64,000 nucleotides of DNA from positions 1-64,000 of the forward strand of contig CALMJS010000032.1 in the NCBI GenBank assembly GCA_937864535.1, in the 5' to 3' direction. A program made the translations under genes and the position numbers. Source of the stretch: an uncultured Paracoccaceae bacterium. Its GTDB lineage: Bacteria; Pseudomonadota; Alphaproteobacteria; Rhodobacterales; Rhodobacteraceae. The notes under the pieces were generated by a model. It had not been told where the DNA came from, ran no database searches, and saw only the letters and a program-made list of their open reading frames with translations. Positions 7,884-16,067 of this stretch are shown here, piece after piece. Positions within the stretch are counted from its first letter, which is position 1. Every line of letters begins with the position of its first letter.

Positions 7884-8819
7884 ATGAAAGATGTAACGAG
7901 TGATTTTCAAACCGAACTGGCGGGGCTGGAACGGGATGACTGGTTTACTGCCCTCGATGACCTTGCCGAAGAGTACGGTCATTTCGAACCCATCGGCGCC
8001 GACCACGGCGCGGCCTTTATCGATGCGGGGCCAAAACTTCTGGTCACGTTTGAATCCTATCCGGAAATCGTGGCCAATTCGGAACGCGCCGAACCGCGCG
8101 GATTTACCTTTGTACGGGCCTTTGGCTGGTCGCATCTGGCCATCGTCGCCAAAGACGAGGGCTGGTTTCGCGACAAACGGATGTTTCACTACTTTGACCG
8201 TCTGATTGACGACGGTTTTTTCGAGGATTTCGAACAGGTCCTGTTCTATGGCGTCCATCGCGGCGGCTATGCGGCCTGCGCCTATTCCGTCGCCGCACCG
8301 GGCGCGCGCGTCTTGGCACTGCGGCCTACGGCAACGCTCAGCCCGCGCCACGCAGGCTGGGACCAGCGCTATCGGACGGATCGGCGGCTCGATTTCACCA
8401 GCCGGTATGGCTATGCCCCCGATATGATCGAGGCAACCGACCGCGCCTACATCATCCACGACCCGCAAGAGGCGTTGGACGATATGCAGGCCAGCCTGTT
8501 TACCCGCCCCAATGTCACCGCCCTGCGCATGCCGATGATGGGCCAGCGTCTCGATCACTCCCTGTCCGCCATGGGGGTTTTGCGCACGATGGTCGAAACG
8601 GCGATGAACGGCACCTTGTCCGAGGCCAGCTTTGCCAGGCTCTATCGGGAACGACGGTCACATCTGCCCTATCTGCGCAACCTCGTGACCGCCTTTGAAC
8701 AGCGGCAACGGCTGGAGTTCGCGGCGCGCGTTTGCCGCTATGTGCTGGCGAAGTCGCACCGCCCCCATTTCGCCCGCCGACTGCGCGAGATCGAGGATCT
8801 GATGAAACTCGACGGCTAA
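7884..8819 (+). CDS. Conserved protein of unknown function
   Basis: I recall this 311-aa family from Roseobacter genomes, where it is often named phosphoadenosine phosphosulfate reductase. I see no PAPS reductase P-loop or catalytic cysteine motif, so that name is doubtful. A segment FYGVHRGGYAACAYS near residue 123 resembles the nucleophile elbow of an alpha/beta-hydrolase, but with His in place of Ser. Other marks are AFGWSHL and RYGYAPDM. No signal or membrane segment is visible. The gene stands alone, divergent from moxR and followed by a shared terminator at 8847-8869. The biochemical role is unknown. Confidence 0.75.
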   Translation: MKDVTSDFQTELAGLERDDWFTALDDLAEEYGHFEPIGADHGAAFIDAGPKLLVTFESYPEIVANSERAEPRGFTFVRAFGWSHLAIVAKDEGWFRDKRMFHYFDRLIDDGFFEDFEQVLFYGVHRGGYAACAYSVAAPGARVLALRPTATLSPRHAGWDQRYRTDRRLDFTSRYGYAPDMIEATDRAYIIHDPQEALDDMQASLFTRPNVTALRMPMMGQRLDHSLSAMGVLRTMVETAMNGTLSEASFARLYRERRSHLPYLRNLVTAFEQRQRLEFAARVCRYVLAKSHRPHFARRLREIEDLMKLDG

Positions 8820-8846
8820 GGCCGACCGAGACGATCCCATAAACAA

Positions 8847-8869
8847 AAAGGGCGCTCAGGGCGCCCTTT
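8847..8869. terminator. Bidirectional terminator between convergent genes
   Basis: The 9-bp stem AAAGGGCGC/GCGCCCTTT with a TCAGG loop lies between the stop of the rightward gene ending 8819 and that of the leftward DUF1127 gene ending 8892. A-rich and T-rich flanks on both sides fit a shared terminator. Confidence 0.82.
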
Positions 8870-8891
8870 GCCATTGAATCTGTCGCGTCGA

Positions 8892-9119
8892 TCAGACGTA
8901 GAACAGATCGCTGAACACATGACGTGCGATGTCTTCGCGTTTGATGCCTTTTTGCGCGAGTTCGGCATCGGTCATCCGGTTCAGGCGCAGGATCTGGGCG
9001 CGGCGTGCTTCCATGCTCTGCTGGGCGTCCAGAGCGCGCGCCAGTGCACGGAAGAAACGGGTCAGAGCACCCTCGCGCGGGGCGGCGTAGGTCGAGGAAT
9101 TGGTTGCTGCATAGGCCAT
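8892..9119 (-). CDS. DUF1127-family small protein
   Basis: This 75-aa basic protein has the DUF1127 pattern near its C-terminus: LNRMTDAELAQKGIKREDIARH. DUF1127 proteins are short, arginine-rich and found widely in alphaproteobacteria; some are linked to phosphate uptake or RNA metabolism and many are stress-induced. There is no signal peptide. It is monocistronic, divergent from pyrC, and shares the terminator at 8847-8869 with the convergent neighbour. Confidence 0.85.
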   Translation of the reverse strand: MAYAATNSSTYAAPREGALTRFFRALARALDAQQSMEARRAQILRLNRMTDAELAQKGIKREDIARHVFSDLFYV

Positions 9120-9198
9120 GATCGGCTCCGTTTGTCTCTCTGTCTATGCCGATCAAGCTAGGCCTTTGAACCGTCCGGAAAAACAGACAATCCAGCAA

Positions 9199-9213
9199 TG
9201 CCGCATTGCGGCA
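9199..9213. promoter_or_regulatory. 15-bp inverted repeat between DUF1127 gene and pyrC
   Basis: TGCCGCA and TGCGGCA are perfect inverted arms around a single T. The site lies in the divergent region, 80 bp from the DUF1127 start and 68 bp from pyrC. It could be an operator for either gene. Confidence 0.35.
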
Positions 9214-9280
9214 AACGCATGCCGACCCATGCGCACGCAGCCTATAGCGCGGCGCCGCGTCATTGTGTAAACCAAGCGCC

Positions 9281-10333
9281 ATGATAGACGCACCCATGAC
9301 CCGCCTGACCATCCGCCGCCCTGACGATTGGCACCTCCATCTGCGCGATGGTGCGATGCTAGAGGGCGTGCTTCCCCACACCGCAGCGCACTTTGGCCGT
9401 GCCATCGTGATGCCGAACCTCGTGCCTCCGGTCGTGACCGGCGCACAGGCCGCGGCCTATCGCGACCGCATTCTGGCCGCCCTGCCCGCAGGCATGGCCT
9501 TCCAGCCGCTGATGGTGCTGTATCTGACCGAAGACACCGACCCCGAGGATGTCGCCGCCGCCCATGCCGCGGGCATCGCAACCTCGGTCAAACTGTATCC
9601 CGCCGGGGCAACGACCAATTCGGCCTCTGGCGTGCGCGATTTTGACAAGGTCCGTCCGGTTCTCGAAAAAATGGCCGAGATCGGCATGCCCCTGTGCGTG
9701 CACGGCGAAGTGACCAACAGCGACATCGATATTTTCGACCGCGAGGCGGTGTTCATCGAACGTGTCCTGCATCCGATCCGGAAAAAGGTTCCTGACCTGC
9801 GCATTGTGATGGAGCATGTCACCACGCAGGACGCTGTGGATTATGTCCGCGACAATCATCGCAATCTGGCCGCGACGATCACCACGCATCACCTGATCAT
9901 CAACCGCAACCACATTCTGGCAGGCGGCATCCGTCCGCATTATTATTGCCTGCCGGTGGCCAAGCGGGAAATCCACAGGATTGCCTTGGTCGAAGCGGCG
10001 ACCTCCGGAGATGAGCGCTTCTTCCTTGGCACCGATTCCGCACCGCATACCGATCCGAACAAACTTCAGGCCTGTGGCTGCGCCGGCTGCTTTACCGCGC
10101 CCAATACCCTCTCGTGTCTGGCCGAAGTCTTCGAGGCCGCCGGCTTGCTCCGGAACCTCGAGGCCTTTACGTCGCGCAACGGGCCGAAATTCTACGGCCT
10201 GCCTGTGAACAGCGACACCGTGACCTTGGTCAAGGGCGAGCCTGTCACCTACCCGGATCGTATCGAGACCGGCGCGGGCCCGGTAACCGTTTTCGATCCC
10301 GGTTTCCCGCTGCACTGGCGGGTCGAGGCGTAA
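9281..10333 (+). CDS. pyrC: Dihydroorotase
   Basis: PyrC closes N-carbamoyl-aspartate to dihydroorotate in de novo pyrimidine synthesis. The 350-aa sequence is the Escherichia coli type. Zinc-binding HLH lies in [13 protein letters not shown], the carboxylated lysine is in [13 protein letters not shown], further metal ligands are in CVHGEV and EHVTT, and the catalytic Asp is in [12 protein letters not shown] 9281 or ATG 9296 (345 aa) are both possible; neither has a strong ribosome-binding site, and the upstream codon at 9263 looks less likely. pyrE lies 4.9 kb downstream with three RTX genes between. Confidence 0.96.
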   Translation: MIDAPMTRLTIRRPDDWHLHLRDGAMLEGVLPHTAAHFGRAIVMPNLVPPVVTGAQAAAYRDRILAALPAGMAFQPLMVLYLTEDTDPEDVAAAHAAGIATSVKLYPAGATTNSASGVRDFDKVRPVLEKMAEIGMPLCVHGEVTNSDIDIFDREAVFIERVLHPIRKKVPDLRIVMEHVTTQDAVDYVRDNHRNLAATITTHHLIINRNHILAGGIRPHYYCLPVAKREIHRIALVEAATSGDERFFLGTDSAPHTDPNKLQACGCAGCFTAPNTLSCLAEVFEAAGLLRNLEAFTSRNGPKFYGLPVNSDTVTLVKGEPVTYPDRIETGAGPVTVFDPGFPLHWRVEA

Positions 10334-10390
10334 CAGCCCCGGCCACCGGCAGGGCAAATGGCCGACATGCCAAGCAACCTGAACAAAATG

Positions 10391-10420
10391 GGTTAGAGTC
10401 AGGAATTCCTGACTCTAACC
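10391..10420. promoter_or_regulatory. Perfect 30-bp palindrome upstream of the first RTX gene
   Basis: GGTTAGAGTCAGGAA is followed directly by its exact reverse complement, giving 15+15 bp with no mismatch. It lies 57 bp after the pyrC stop and 51 bp before the RTX start. A TATAGC box at 10428-10433 follows it, so the palindrome would cover the -35 area. It could be an operator, or as RNA a hairpin ending pyrC transcription, although no T-run follows on the plus strand. Confidence 0.65.
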
Positions 10421-10471
10421 AAAAGGCTATAGCGTCTATCCCTCTGGAGATTTCTCTAAAGAGGCTTGATA

Positions 10472-11893
10472 ATGAGTACGTTCGCTTTCTCTGCGCTTGT
10501 TCTGGACATGACCGCCCATGCGTCAAACCAGCAAACCATATCGATCGAATATGCTGGCTGGTCAAATATCGAAGTCGTTGCGCCGGATGATGCAACTTTT
10601 GATTTCATGGCCGCAGAAAACCCTGTAACGGGTTTCGGGATCGATCTGGACCTTATTCAGGGCGATCATTTCTACAACATTTACATCGACCGTGCGAAAG
10701 CCGACCTATTGGCCGTCGACTATCTCTTTACCAACCTCTACGACACCACGCGGTACAATGGTGACACGTCGACGATCCTATCGTTCACGGTCTACAACGG
10801 GACGAACAGCGCGGGCGATCTGACGGGCCGCATGATGATCCTAACAATCGGCGGCGATGCCTTGCCGACAATTGAATCAACCGCAGATTTCTGGAACTGG
10901 CAAAACTCCATCAGCGACTGGACCCTCAACACGACCGATTTTGCAGCTGGTGCCTTGTATAGTTGGGCCGACCTGAACCCTGCCAGCCAGTCCGAAGATG
11001 ATTACATCTCAACCACCTCTGGCCGCGATGTCGTCTACGGTGGGCTCGGTAACGATGTCTTTGTTAACTCGCGCGGGCGCGATAAATTCTTTGGTGGCGA
11101 GGGTGTAGACCTTATTCGGTTTGATCGTGACCCAGACGGAGTTCACGTCGATCTGGCCAATAGGACTGCCACCGACGGGTGGGGTCACACGGACCGGATC
11201 ATCGGGATTGAAGAGGTCACAGGGTCCAATTTCGACGATACCGTTATCGGCAGTCGCGCAGATAATTATTTCCGCGGTCTCGATGGTAGCGATACCTTTG
11301 ACGGCGGCAAAGGCCGCGATTATGTGTCCTATAATTGGGATGAATATTTCGGCGGCTCACTCGGCGTCACCGTCGATCTGGCCGCAGGTACGGCGACCGA
11401 CGGCTTTGGCGCGACGGATACGCTGATCAATATCGAAGCGGTGATCGGCACAGACAGCCGCGATTCGCTCTCAGGGAACGGCAAGTCGAACTATCTGCGC
11501 GGTCTGGACGGCAACGATACACTGGTCGGGCGCAACGGTGATGACTACCTGCGCGGCGATGCGGGTCGCGACGTGCTGAACGGCGGTGCCGGGAGGGACT
11601 TTCTGCGCGGCGGCGAGGGCAATGACACCTATCGCGGCGGCGCTGGCGCGGATAAGTTCGAGTTCTACAGCGGCTCTGACAAGGTTCTGGACTTCAACGC
11701 GGCCGACGGCGACTTTGTCTATGTCGATAGCGCAGAGATCGTGAGCTTCGCCGACCTGATGGCCAACCACATCGACCAGACAGCGAATGGCGCACTGATT
11801 TCCGACGGTTTGGGCAACGAAATTCTGCTCAAGGGCATCGATATGTCCTCGCTGGTCGCCGGTGACTTCGAGTTTTCGGCTCAGATCGCCTAA
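10472..11893 (+). CDS. RTX-type calcium-binding secreted protein 1
   Basis: This 473-aa protein is probably exported by a type I secretion system. Residues 1 to about 175 form a module shared with the two following genes (marks DLIQGDHFYN, GGDALP, SWADLNP). The rest is RTX sequence with calcium-binding nonapeptides such as GGLGNDVF, GGAGRDFLRGGEGND and GGAGADKF, interleaved with ATDGWGHTD and ATDGFGATD spacer units. It ends with an acidic/hydrophobic tail (SSLVAGDFEF) typical of type I signals. There is no N-terminal signal peptide. ATG 10472 follows AGAGG, which can pair with CCTCT at 10441-10445 in the leader. No T1SS genes are in the window. The role of the N-module is unknown. Confidence 0.85.
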   Translation: MSTFAFSALVLDMTAHASNQQTISIEYAGWSNIEVVAPDDATFDFMAAENPVTGFGIDLDLIQGDHFYNIYIDRAKADLLAVDYLFTNLYDTTRYNGDTSTILSFTVYNGTNSAGDLTGRMMILTIGGDALPTIESTADFWNWQNSISDWTLNTTDFAAGALYSWADLNPASQSEDDYISTTSGRDVVYGGLGNDVFVNSRGRDKFFGGEGVDLIRFDRDPDGVHVDLANRTATDGWGHTDRIIGIEEVTGSNFDDTVIGSRADNYFRGLDGSDTFDGGKGRDYVSYNWDEYFGGSLGVTVDLAAGTATDGFGATDTLINIEAVIGTDSRDSLSGNGKSNYLRGLDGNDTLVGRNGDDYLRGDAGRDVLNGGAGRDFLRGGEGNDTYRGGAGADKFEFYSGSDKVLDFNAADGDFVYVDSAEIVSFADLMANHIDQTANGALISDGLGNEILLKGIDMSSLVAGDFEFSAQIA

Positions 11894-11902
11894 ATCGACC
11901 GA

Positions 11903-11926
11903 CGGGCCATCCCAGCGGGTGGCCCG
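11903..11926 (+). terminator. Hairpin after RTX gene 1
   Basis: CGGGCCA at 11903-11909 pairs with TGGCCCG at 11920-11926, and the intervening CCC-AGC-GGG can extend the stem. It begins 10 bp after the stop codon but lacks a T-run, so it may be a weak terminator or a 3'-end stabiliser. Confidence 0.45.
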
Positions 11927-12119
11927 CCTGTCCTGCCAGTCACAGCAGCGGACGGGACAGGGTTTCTGTGTCAGAAATGCAGCTAACGGTTGATTTGATC
12001 CGGCACCGCGACTAAGCCGTCCAAAGACAGCTCTGCCGACGGGTCCACAATTTCAGGGTCGCCCGTGACTTGTCCAAGACCGCGCCCGTTTTGATTTTCA
12101 GGATAGTCAGGATACGAAA

Positions 12120-13487
12120 ATGACAACCTTCAGCTTTGATACGGTCTGGTTTGAATGGACCGAGGACGCCGACACCGGCACCCACGTCCCCACCAACGCC
12201 GGGTCGGGCTATCTGGATCTGGTTACGCCCGAAAATGCCCTGCTCGGCTATTCCGCGATATCGCAGGACCCGACCGATGGCGTCACCTTTGATCTGATCC
12301 AGGGGGATCAGTTTTATAATCTGTCGTTCCATGGCAGTTCGTTGTCCAGCCTCGACGAGGTGCTGGAGACGCAAGCCTATTTCGTCGAACTGACCTTTGA
12401 CAACGGCAACCTCTCGACGCTGATGCAGTTTGATTTTGTCACCGGACACGACGCGGTGACCGGCGCTGCCTCTGGCATCCGGATGAGCATTGTTATTGCC
12501 GGCGACCCGTTGCCCTATATCACCGACATCAGCGAATTGGCCGATCTGGACGCTTCGGTGGTCAGTGCCGCGTTCCCGTCGGGCGCTCTTGCGCCGGGTC
12601 AGACCTTTGGCTGGGCGGATCTGGCCCCTGCATGGTCCCAAGAGAACGACTATATTCTCGGCACCGAGGGCAACGACCTCATTCGCGGCGGTCTGGGCAA
12701 TGATTACATCCACGGCGACCTGGGCGATGACCGGCTGTTCGGCGGGCCGGGACTGGATACCCTCAGCTACTCGGGTCAAAGCTCTGGCGTCACAGTCGAT
12801 TTCAATCTCGGCTTCGCCGTGCAACAGACCGTCGAAGTGGACCAGATCGCCGGGTTCGAAGCCGTGGTCGGCACATTTGCCGACGATACCCTGCTCGGCT
12901 CTTCTGGCTCCGAGACATTCTACGGATCATTGGGCACCGATACGGTGGACGGTCGCGGCGGCAACGACACGTTTGTGCTAGGCTATGACATGACCTTTGC
13001 CAGCCTCAAGAATCGCACCTCCCAGGGTGTCATGGGCAACGAGACGACTCTGCTGCATATCGAGAATCTGGTTGGCAATTATTTCGACGACATCCTGATC
13101 GGCGACCGCTTTGCGAATACCCTTCGCGGCAACGACGGCAACGACGCGATCAAGGGTCTGGGCGGTAATGATTTCCTCGATGGCGGCCATGGCAGTGATC
13201 GACTGGTCGGCGGCGCAGGTGCGGACACATTTGTGTTCGACTACGCGACGCCCTATGGCCCGGAAAAGGACATCATCATGGATTTCCGTGCCGGCCAAGA
13301 CGATCATATCGCAATCGCGAGCAGTGAAATCGTTGGGTTTCGGGATATGAAAAACAATCATGCGACCGAATTGAACGGCAATCTGATCATTCAGGTCAAT
13401 GAAGACATTAAGCTGGTTCTCAAAGGTGTCGCCCTCGCGGACCTGCACGCGTCAGATTTCACCTTTGCCGACCCGTTTGCTTTTTAA
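12120..13487 (+). CDS. RTX-type calcium-binding secreted protein 2
   Basis: This 455-aa protein is a paralogue of its two neighbours. Its N-terminal module (about residues 1-175) shares DLIQGDQFYN, AGDPLP and GWADLAP with protein 1. RTX nonapeptides follow (GGLGNDYIHGDLGDDRLFGG; GNDGNDAIKGLGGND; GGAGADTFVF). The C-terminus (LHASDFTF) fits a type I secretion signal. AGGAT precedes the start by 7 nt. Only one of the two ATDGxG spacer units seen in proteins 1 and 3 is recognisable, so the repeat region has diverged. Calcium would order the repeats outside the cell; the ligand or enzyme activity of the N-module is unknown. Confidence 0.85.
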   Translation: MTTFSFDTVWFEWTEDADTGTHVPTNAGSGYLDLVTPENALLGYSAISQDPTDGVTFDLIQGDQFYNLSFHGSSLSSLDEVLETQAYFVELTFDNGNLSTLMQFDFVTGHDAVTGAASGIRMSIVIAGDPLPYITDISELADLDASVVSAAFPSGALAPGQTFGWADLAPAWSQENDYILGTEGNDLIRGGLGNDYIHGDLGDDRLFGGPGLDTLSYSGQSSGVTVDFNLGFAVQQTVEVDQIAGFEAVVGTFADDTLLGSSGSETFYGSLGTDTVDGRGGNDTFVLGYDMTFASLKNRTSQGVMGNETTLLHIENLVGNYFDDILIGDRFANTLRGNDGNDAIKGLGGNDFLDGGHGSDRLVGGAGADTFVFDYATPYGPEKDIIMDFRAGQDDHIAIASSEIVGFRDMKNNHATELNGNLIIQVNEDIKLVLKGVALADLHASDFTFADPFAF

Positions 13488-13557
13488 GCCCGAGGGTTAG
13501 CCCACAGTGCGCGACCATGTTCGCCTGCTTTGGGACGAAACCTAGCCCGCTCAGAAA

Positions 13558-13594
13558 TGATCCAAAAGGGTATACAAATATCCTTTTCGGATCA
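13558..13594. promoter_or_regulatory. Long imperfect inverted repeat upstream of RTX gene 3
   Basis: TGATCC-AAAAGGGTAT on the left is matched by ATATCCTTTTCGGATCA on the right, with one bulge and one mismatch around an ACAA centre. It lies 71 bp after RTX gene 2 and 174 bp before RTX gene 3. It may be a terminator-like hairpin or an operator. Confidence 0.5.
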
Positions 13595-13610
13595 AGTGCG
13601 TGAACCCTGA

Positions 13611-13637
13611 CTAGGGGAATTCATCCTGACCCCCTAG
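13611..13637. promoter_or_regulatory. Second hairpin upstream of RTX gene 3
   Basis: CTAGGGG at 13611-13617 is the reverse complement of CCCCTAG at 13631-13637, with a 13-nt loop. It follows the first inverted repeat by 16 bp, making this 280-bp intergenic region unusually rich in dyad symmetry. Confidence 0.45.
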
Positions 13638-13767
13638 CACGTCATGGGGCCAAGACCGTCACCAGAGGTCGGTTTTCTGTCAATTCATACAGGAGTTCAG
13701 GCCGCACTGTGTTCGGAGCAGAGGACCATCCAGACGCAGACTTTCACGATGATCAAAGGGGCAATCG

Positions 13768-15126
13768 ATGACGACCTATACATTCTCCGGCTACGCCGCA
13801 AAGTACCAATACGACTATCTGTTTGACAACGAAACGATTCTGGCTGTCGAAGAGGTGCAACTGGTCGTCGTAACGCCTGACGCAACCACGCTCAGCTACA
13901 CCTATACAGGCGACGGCAACAGCCCGCTTGAGGTCGATACCCTGACGACGACCGGCGACCTCTATGAAATGTATTACACCGCCAGCTGGGGCACGGATTA
14001 TCCCGGCTATTATGACGGCATTACGGAATTCGCCACTGTGTCGTTCAGCAACGGCAACGTGTCAAACCTGATGCAGATGACATTGAACGAATACATGGAA
14101 GGCTTTGTCGAATACGGAACCTTTCTTCTGTTCCATCTGGACGGTGATGCACTTCCGGACCTCGCCTCGGTCTCAGCGTTCGCGTCCTTTGGTGCCACCG
14201 TCGATACGCTTGACCCGATTTCCACGGGCGCTTTTGCCGCTGGCGAGGTCTTTAGCCTGCTGGATTTGAACCCCGATTCCGTGTCCGAGGACGATGAGGT
14301 CTTTGGCAGCAATGGCCGTGACGTTCTGAACACCGGCGTGGGCGACGACTTGATCAACAGCTCGCGCGGCAACGACGTGTACAAGGGCGGAACAGGTTTT
14401 GATGTCGTTATCTACGCTAACGACAAATCCGGCGTGCAGGCCAACCTGGCAACCGGGCTGGCGACCGACGGATGGGGCCACACAGACAAATTGTTCGGGA
14501 TCGAGGCCTTGGCCGGATCGCGGTTCGCCGATAACTTTGTCGGCGATAACAGGTCCAACGATTTTGCCGGCTTCAAAGGCGCGGACACCTTTGACGGCGG
14601 CGCGGGCAGTGACAGCGTGTTCTATGAATCCGACGCCGACATGGGCGGCCGCGCCGGTGTGACGGTGAAACTGAACGAAGGCTTTGCAATCGACGGATTT
14701 GGCGACCGCGATAGCTTTACCAACATTGAAAACGCCTATGGCACCGCCAAGAGCGACCTGATGATCGGCAACGGCAAGGCAAACGAACTGGTCGGCAACG
14801 GCGGCAAAGACGTGCTCAAGGGGCTGAACGGCAACGACCTGCTCGAAGGCGGCCAAGGGGACGACGTGTTGTTCGGCGGCCGAGGTGCCGACATGTTCAA
14901 ATTTGAAAACTCGAACTACGGCAATGATGTGATCCGCGACTTTAACGCGGCGCAGGGCGACACCCTCCTTCTGCAAATGGGCAACATCACCAATTTTGCA
15001 GACCTGATGGCCAACCACATCGAAGAAGTCGGCGGCGATCTGGTGATCACCGACAACAGTTCTGCCGTGATCACCATCCGCAATGCCGCATTGGCGGACG
15101 TATCGTCGGATTGGTTCGTTTTCTAA
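13768..15126 (+). CDS. RTX-type calcium-binding secreted protein 3
   Basis: This 452-aa protein is the third paralogue. The N-module is more divergent but keeps the same landmarks: TPDATTLSY, DGDALPDL and FSLLDLNPDSVSEDDE. Two ATDGWGHTD/IDGFGDRD spacer units and RTX nonapeptides follow (GNGGKDVLKGLNGNDLLEGG, GGRGADMFKF). The C-terminus, DVSSDWFVF, fits a type I signal. AAAGGGG precedes the start. DLMANHIE near the end matches DLMANHID in protein 1, showing common descent of the C-terminal part too. A strong terminator at 15136-15169 closes the RTX group before pyrE. Confidence 0.85.
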   Translation: MTTYTFSGYAAKYQYDYLFDNETILAVEEVQLVVVTPDATTLSYTYTGDGNSPLEVDTLTTTGDLYEMYYTASWGTDYPGYYDGITEFATVSFSNGNVSNLMQMTLNEYMEGFVEYGTFLLFHLDGDALPDLASVSAFASFGATVDTLDPISTGAFAAGEVFSLLDLNPDSVSEDDEVFGSNGRDVLNTGVGDDLINSSRGNDVYKGGTGFDVVIYANDKSGVQANLATGLATDGWGHTDKLFGIEALAGSRFADNFVGDNRSNDFAGFKGADTFDGGAGSDSVFYESDADMGGRAGVTVKLNEGFAIDGFGDRDSFTNIENAYGTAKSDLMIGNGKANELVGNGGKDVLKGLNGNDLLEGGQGDDVLFGGRGADMFKFENSNYGNDVIRDFNAAQGDTLLLQMGNITNFADLMANHIEEVGGDLVITDNSSAVITIRNAALADVSSDWFVF

Positions 15127-15135
15127 GCCGTTCGC

Positions 15136-15169
15136 CTGCCGCCCGACCCCAAATCGGGCGGCAGTTTTT
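15136..15169 (+). terminator. Rho-independent terminator of the RTX group
   Basis: The 11-bp perfect stem CTGCCGCCCGA/TCGGGCGGCAG with a 7-nt loop is followed by TTTTT. It lies 10 bp after the stop of RTX gene 3. Confidence 0.95.
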
Positions 15170-15237
15170 CCGCGCGCCCCTCTTCAAACAGAGGTCGTTC
15201 CAGTCTAAGGACGGGAAAACCCATCAAAGGACGCGCC

Positions 15238-15912
15238 ATGATCCCCAGTACTTTCCCCGCCAAGGAAGAAATCGCCCGCCTGACCGCCGGTATGCTGCTG
15301 GAAATCGGGGCGGTGCATTTCAACGCCCGTGACCCCTTTACCCATGCCAGCGGCAAAAAGGCTCCGACCTATATCGACTGCCGCAAGCTGATTTCCTTCC
15401 CCCGCATCCGCTCGACCCTGATGGATTTCCTGTCGGTGTCGATCATGCGCGAAGCCGGGTTCGAGGCCTTTGACAACATCGCAGGCGGCGAAACTGCGGG
15501 CATCCCCTTTGCCGCGCTGGTGGCCGAACGTCTGGCCCTGCCGATGACCTATGTCCGCAAAAAGCCCAAGGGCTATGGCCGCAACGCCCGTATCGAGGGC
15601 GCGATGACCGAGGGCCAGCGGGTTCTGCTGGTCGAGGATCTGACAACCGACGGCGGCTCCAAGCTGTCATTCGTCGATGCGATCCGCGAAACCGGCGCGA
15701 CCTGCTCGGCCACGGCGGTGATTTTTTACTACGGCATTTTCGAAGGCGTCGAACAAACGCTGGCCGATCATGGTGTGCAACTGATCAGCCTGTGCACATG
15801 GTGGGACGTTCTGGCCGTCGCCAAGGAACGCGCAGCCTTTGACGCGGAAACGCTGGCCGAGGTTGAAAACTATCTCCGCGACCCGGCAGGCTGGGCCGCA
15901 GCGCGGGCGTAA
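15238..15912 (+). CDS. pyrE: Orotate phosphoribosyltransferase
   Basis: PyrE joins orotate to PRPP to give orotidine 5'-phosphate, the fifth step of UMP synthesis. At 224 aa it has normal length, with the PRPP-binding motif [13 protein letters not shown], the orotate-side motif [17 protein letters not shown] and the lysine-rich loop [16 protein letters not shown]. The start ATG 15238 fits the family N-terminus. It follows the RTX terminator and is closed by its own hairpin at 15942-15970, so it is probably transcribed alone. Confidence 0.97.
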   Translation: MIPSTFPAKEEIARLTAGMLLEIGAVHFNARDPFTHASGKKAPTYIDCRKLISFPRIRSTLMDFLSVSIMREAGFEAFDNIAGGETAGIPFAALVAERLALPMTYVRKKPKGYGRNARIEGAMTEGQRVLLVEDLTTDGGSKLSFVDAIRETGATCSATAVIFYYGIFEGVEQTLADHGVQLISLCTWWDVLAVAKERAAFDAETLAEVENYLRDPAGWAAARA

Positions 15913-15941
15913 AACCGCCGTTAACCCCTGCAAAATCAATC

Positions 15942-15970
15942 AAAACGCCCTCAATTCGTGGGGGCGTTTT
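15942..15970 (+). terminator. Rho-independent terminator of pyrE
   Basis: AAAACGCCC and GGGCGTTTT form a 9-bp stem around an 11-nt loop, ending in TTTTG. It ends two bases before the first DnaA box and separates pyrE from dnaB. Confidence 0.8.
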
Positions 15971-15971
15971 G

Positions 15972-15991
15972 TTATTCACAGCTTATCCACA
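15972..15991 (+). promoter_or_regulatory. Two adjacent DnaA boxes upstream of dnaB
   Basis: TTATTCACA (15972-15980) and TTATCCACA (15983-15991) both match the DnaA box consensus TTATNCACA. They have the same orientation and are 11 bp apart start to start, about one helical turn. They lie 77-96 bp upstream of the dnaB start, where DnaA-ATP could control helicase gene transcription. A third exact box was not seen nearby, and there is no AT-rich unwinding element, so an origin is unlikely. Confidence 0.7.
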
Positions 15992-16067
15992 GGGTTATAC
16001 CGTTTGAGGTCGCGGACCGACTGAGGTATCACATGCCCCACGGCAGACCAGACGCGGAAGTACAGGC

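Noticed and set aside
10391-10420. Rho-independent terminator of pyrC on the plus strand
   Set aside because: The palindrome is perfect but is followed by CAAAAGG rather than a T-run, so I call it a regulatory site; a weak termination role is not excluded.
10472-15126. Recent horizontal transfer or mobile element carrying the RTX genes
   Set aside because: No integrase, transposase, tRNA or direct repeats flank them, and base composition looks similar to the neighbours by eye.
15972-15991. Chromosome or plasmid origin at the DnaA boxes
   Set aside because: Only two boxes, no A/T-rich unwinding element, and no dnaA, parAB or repABC genes nearby. Promoter control of dnaB is the simpler reading.
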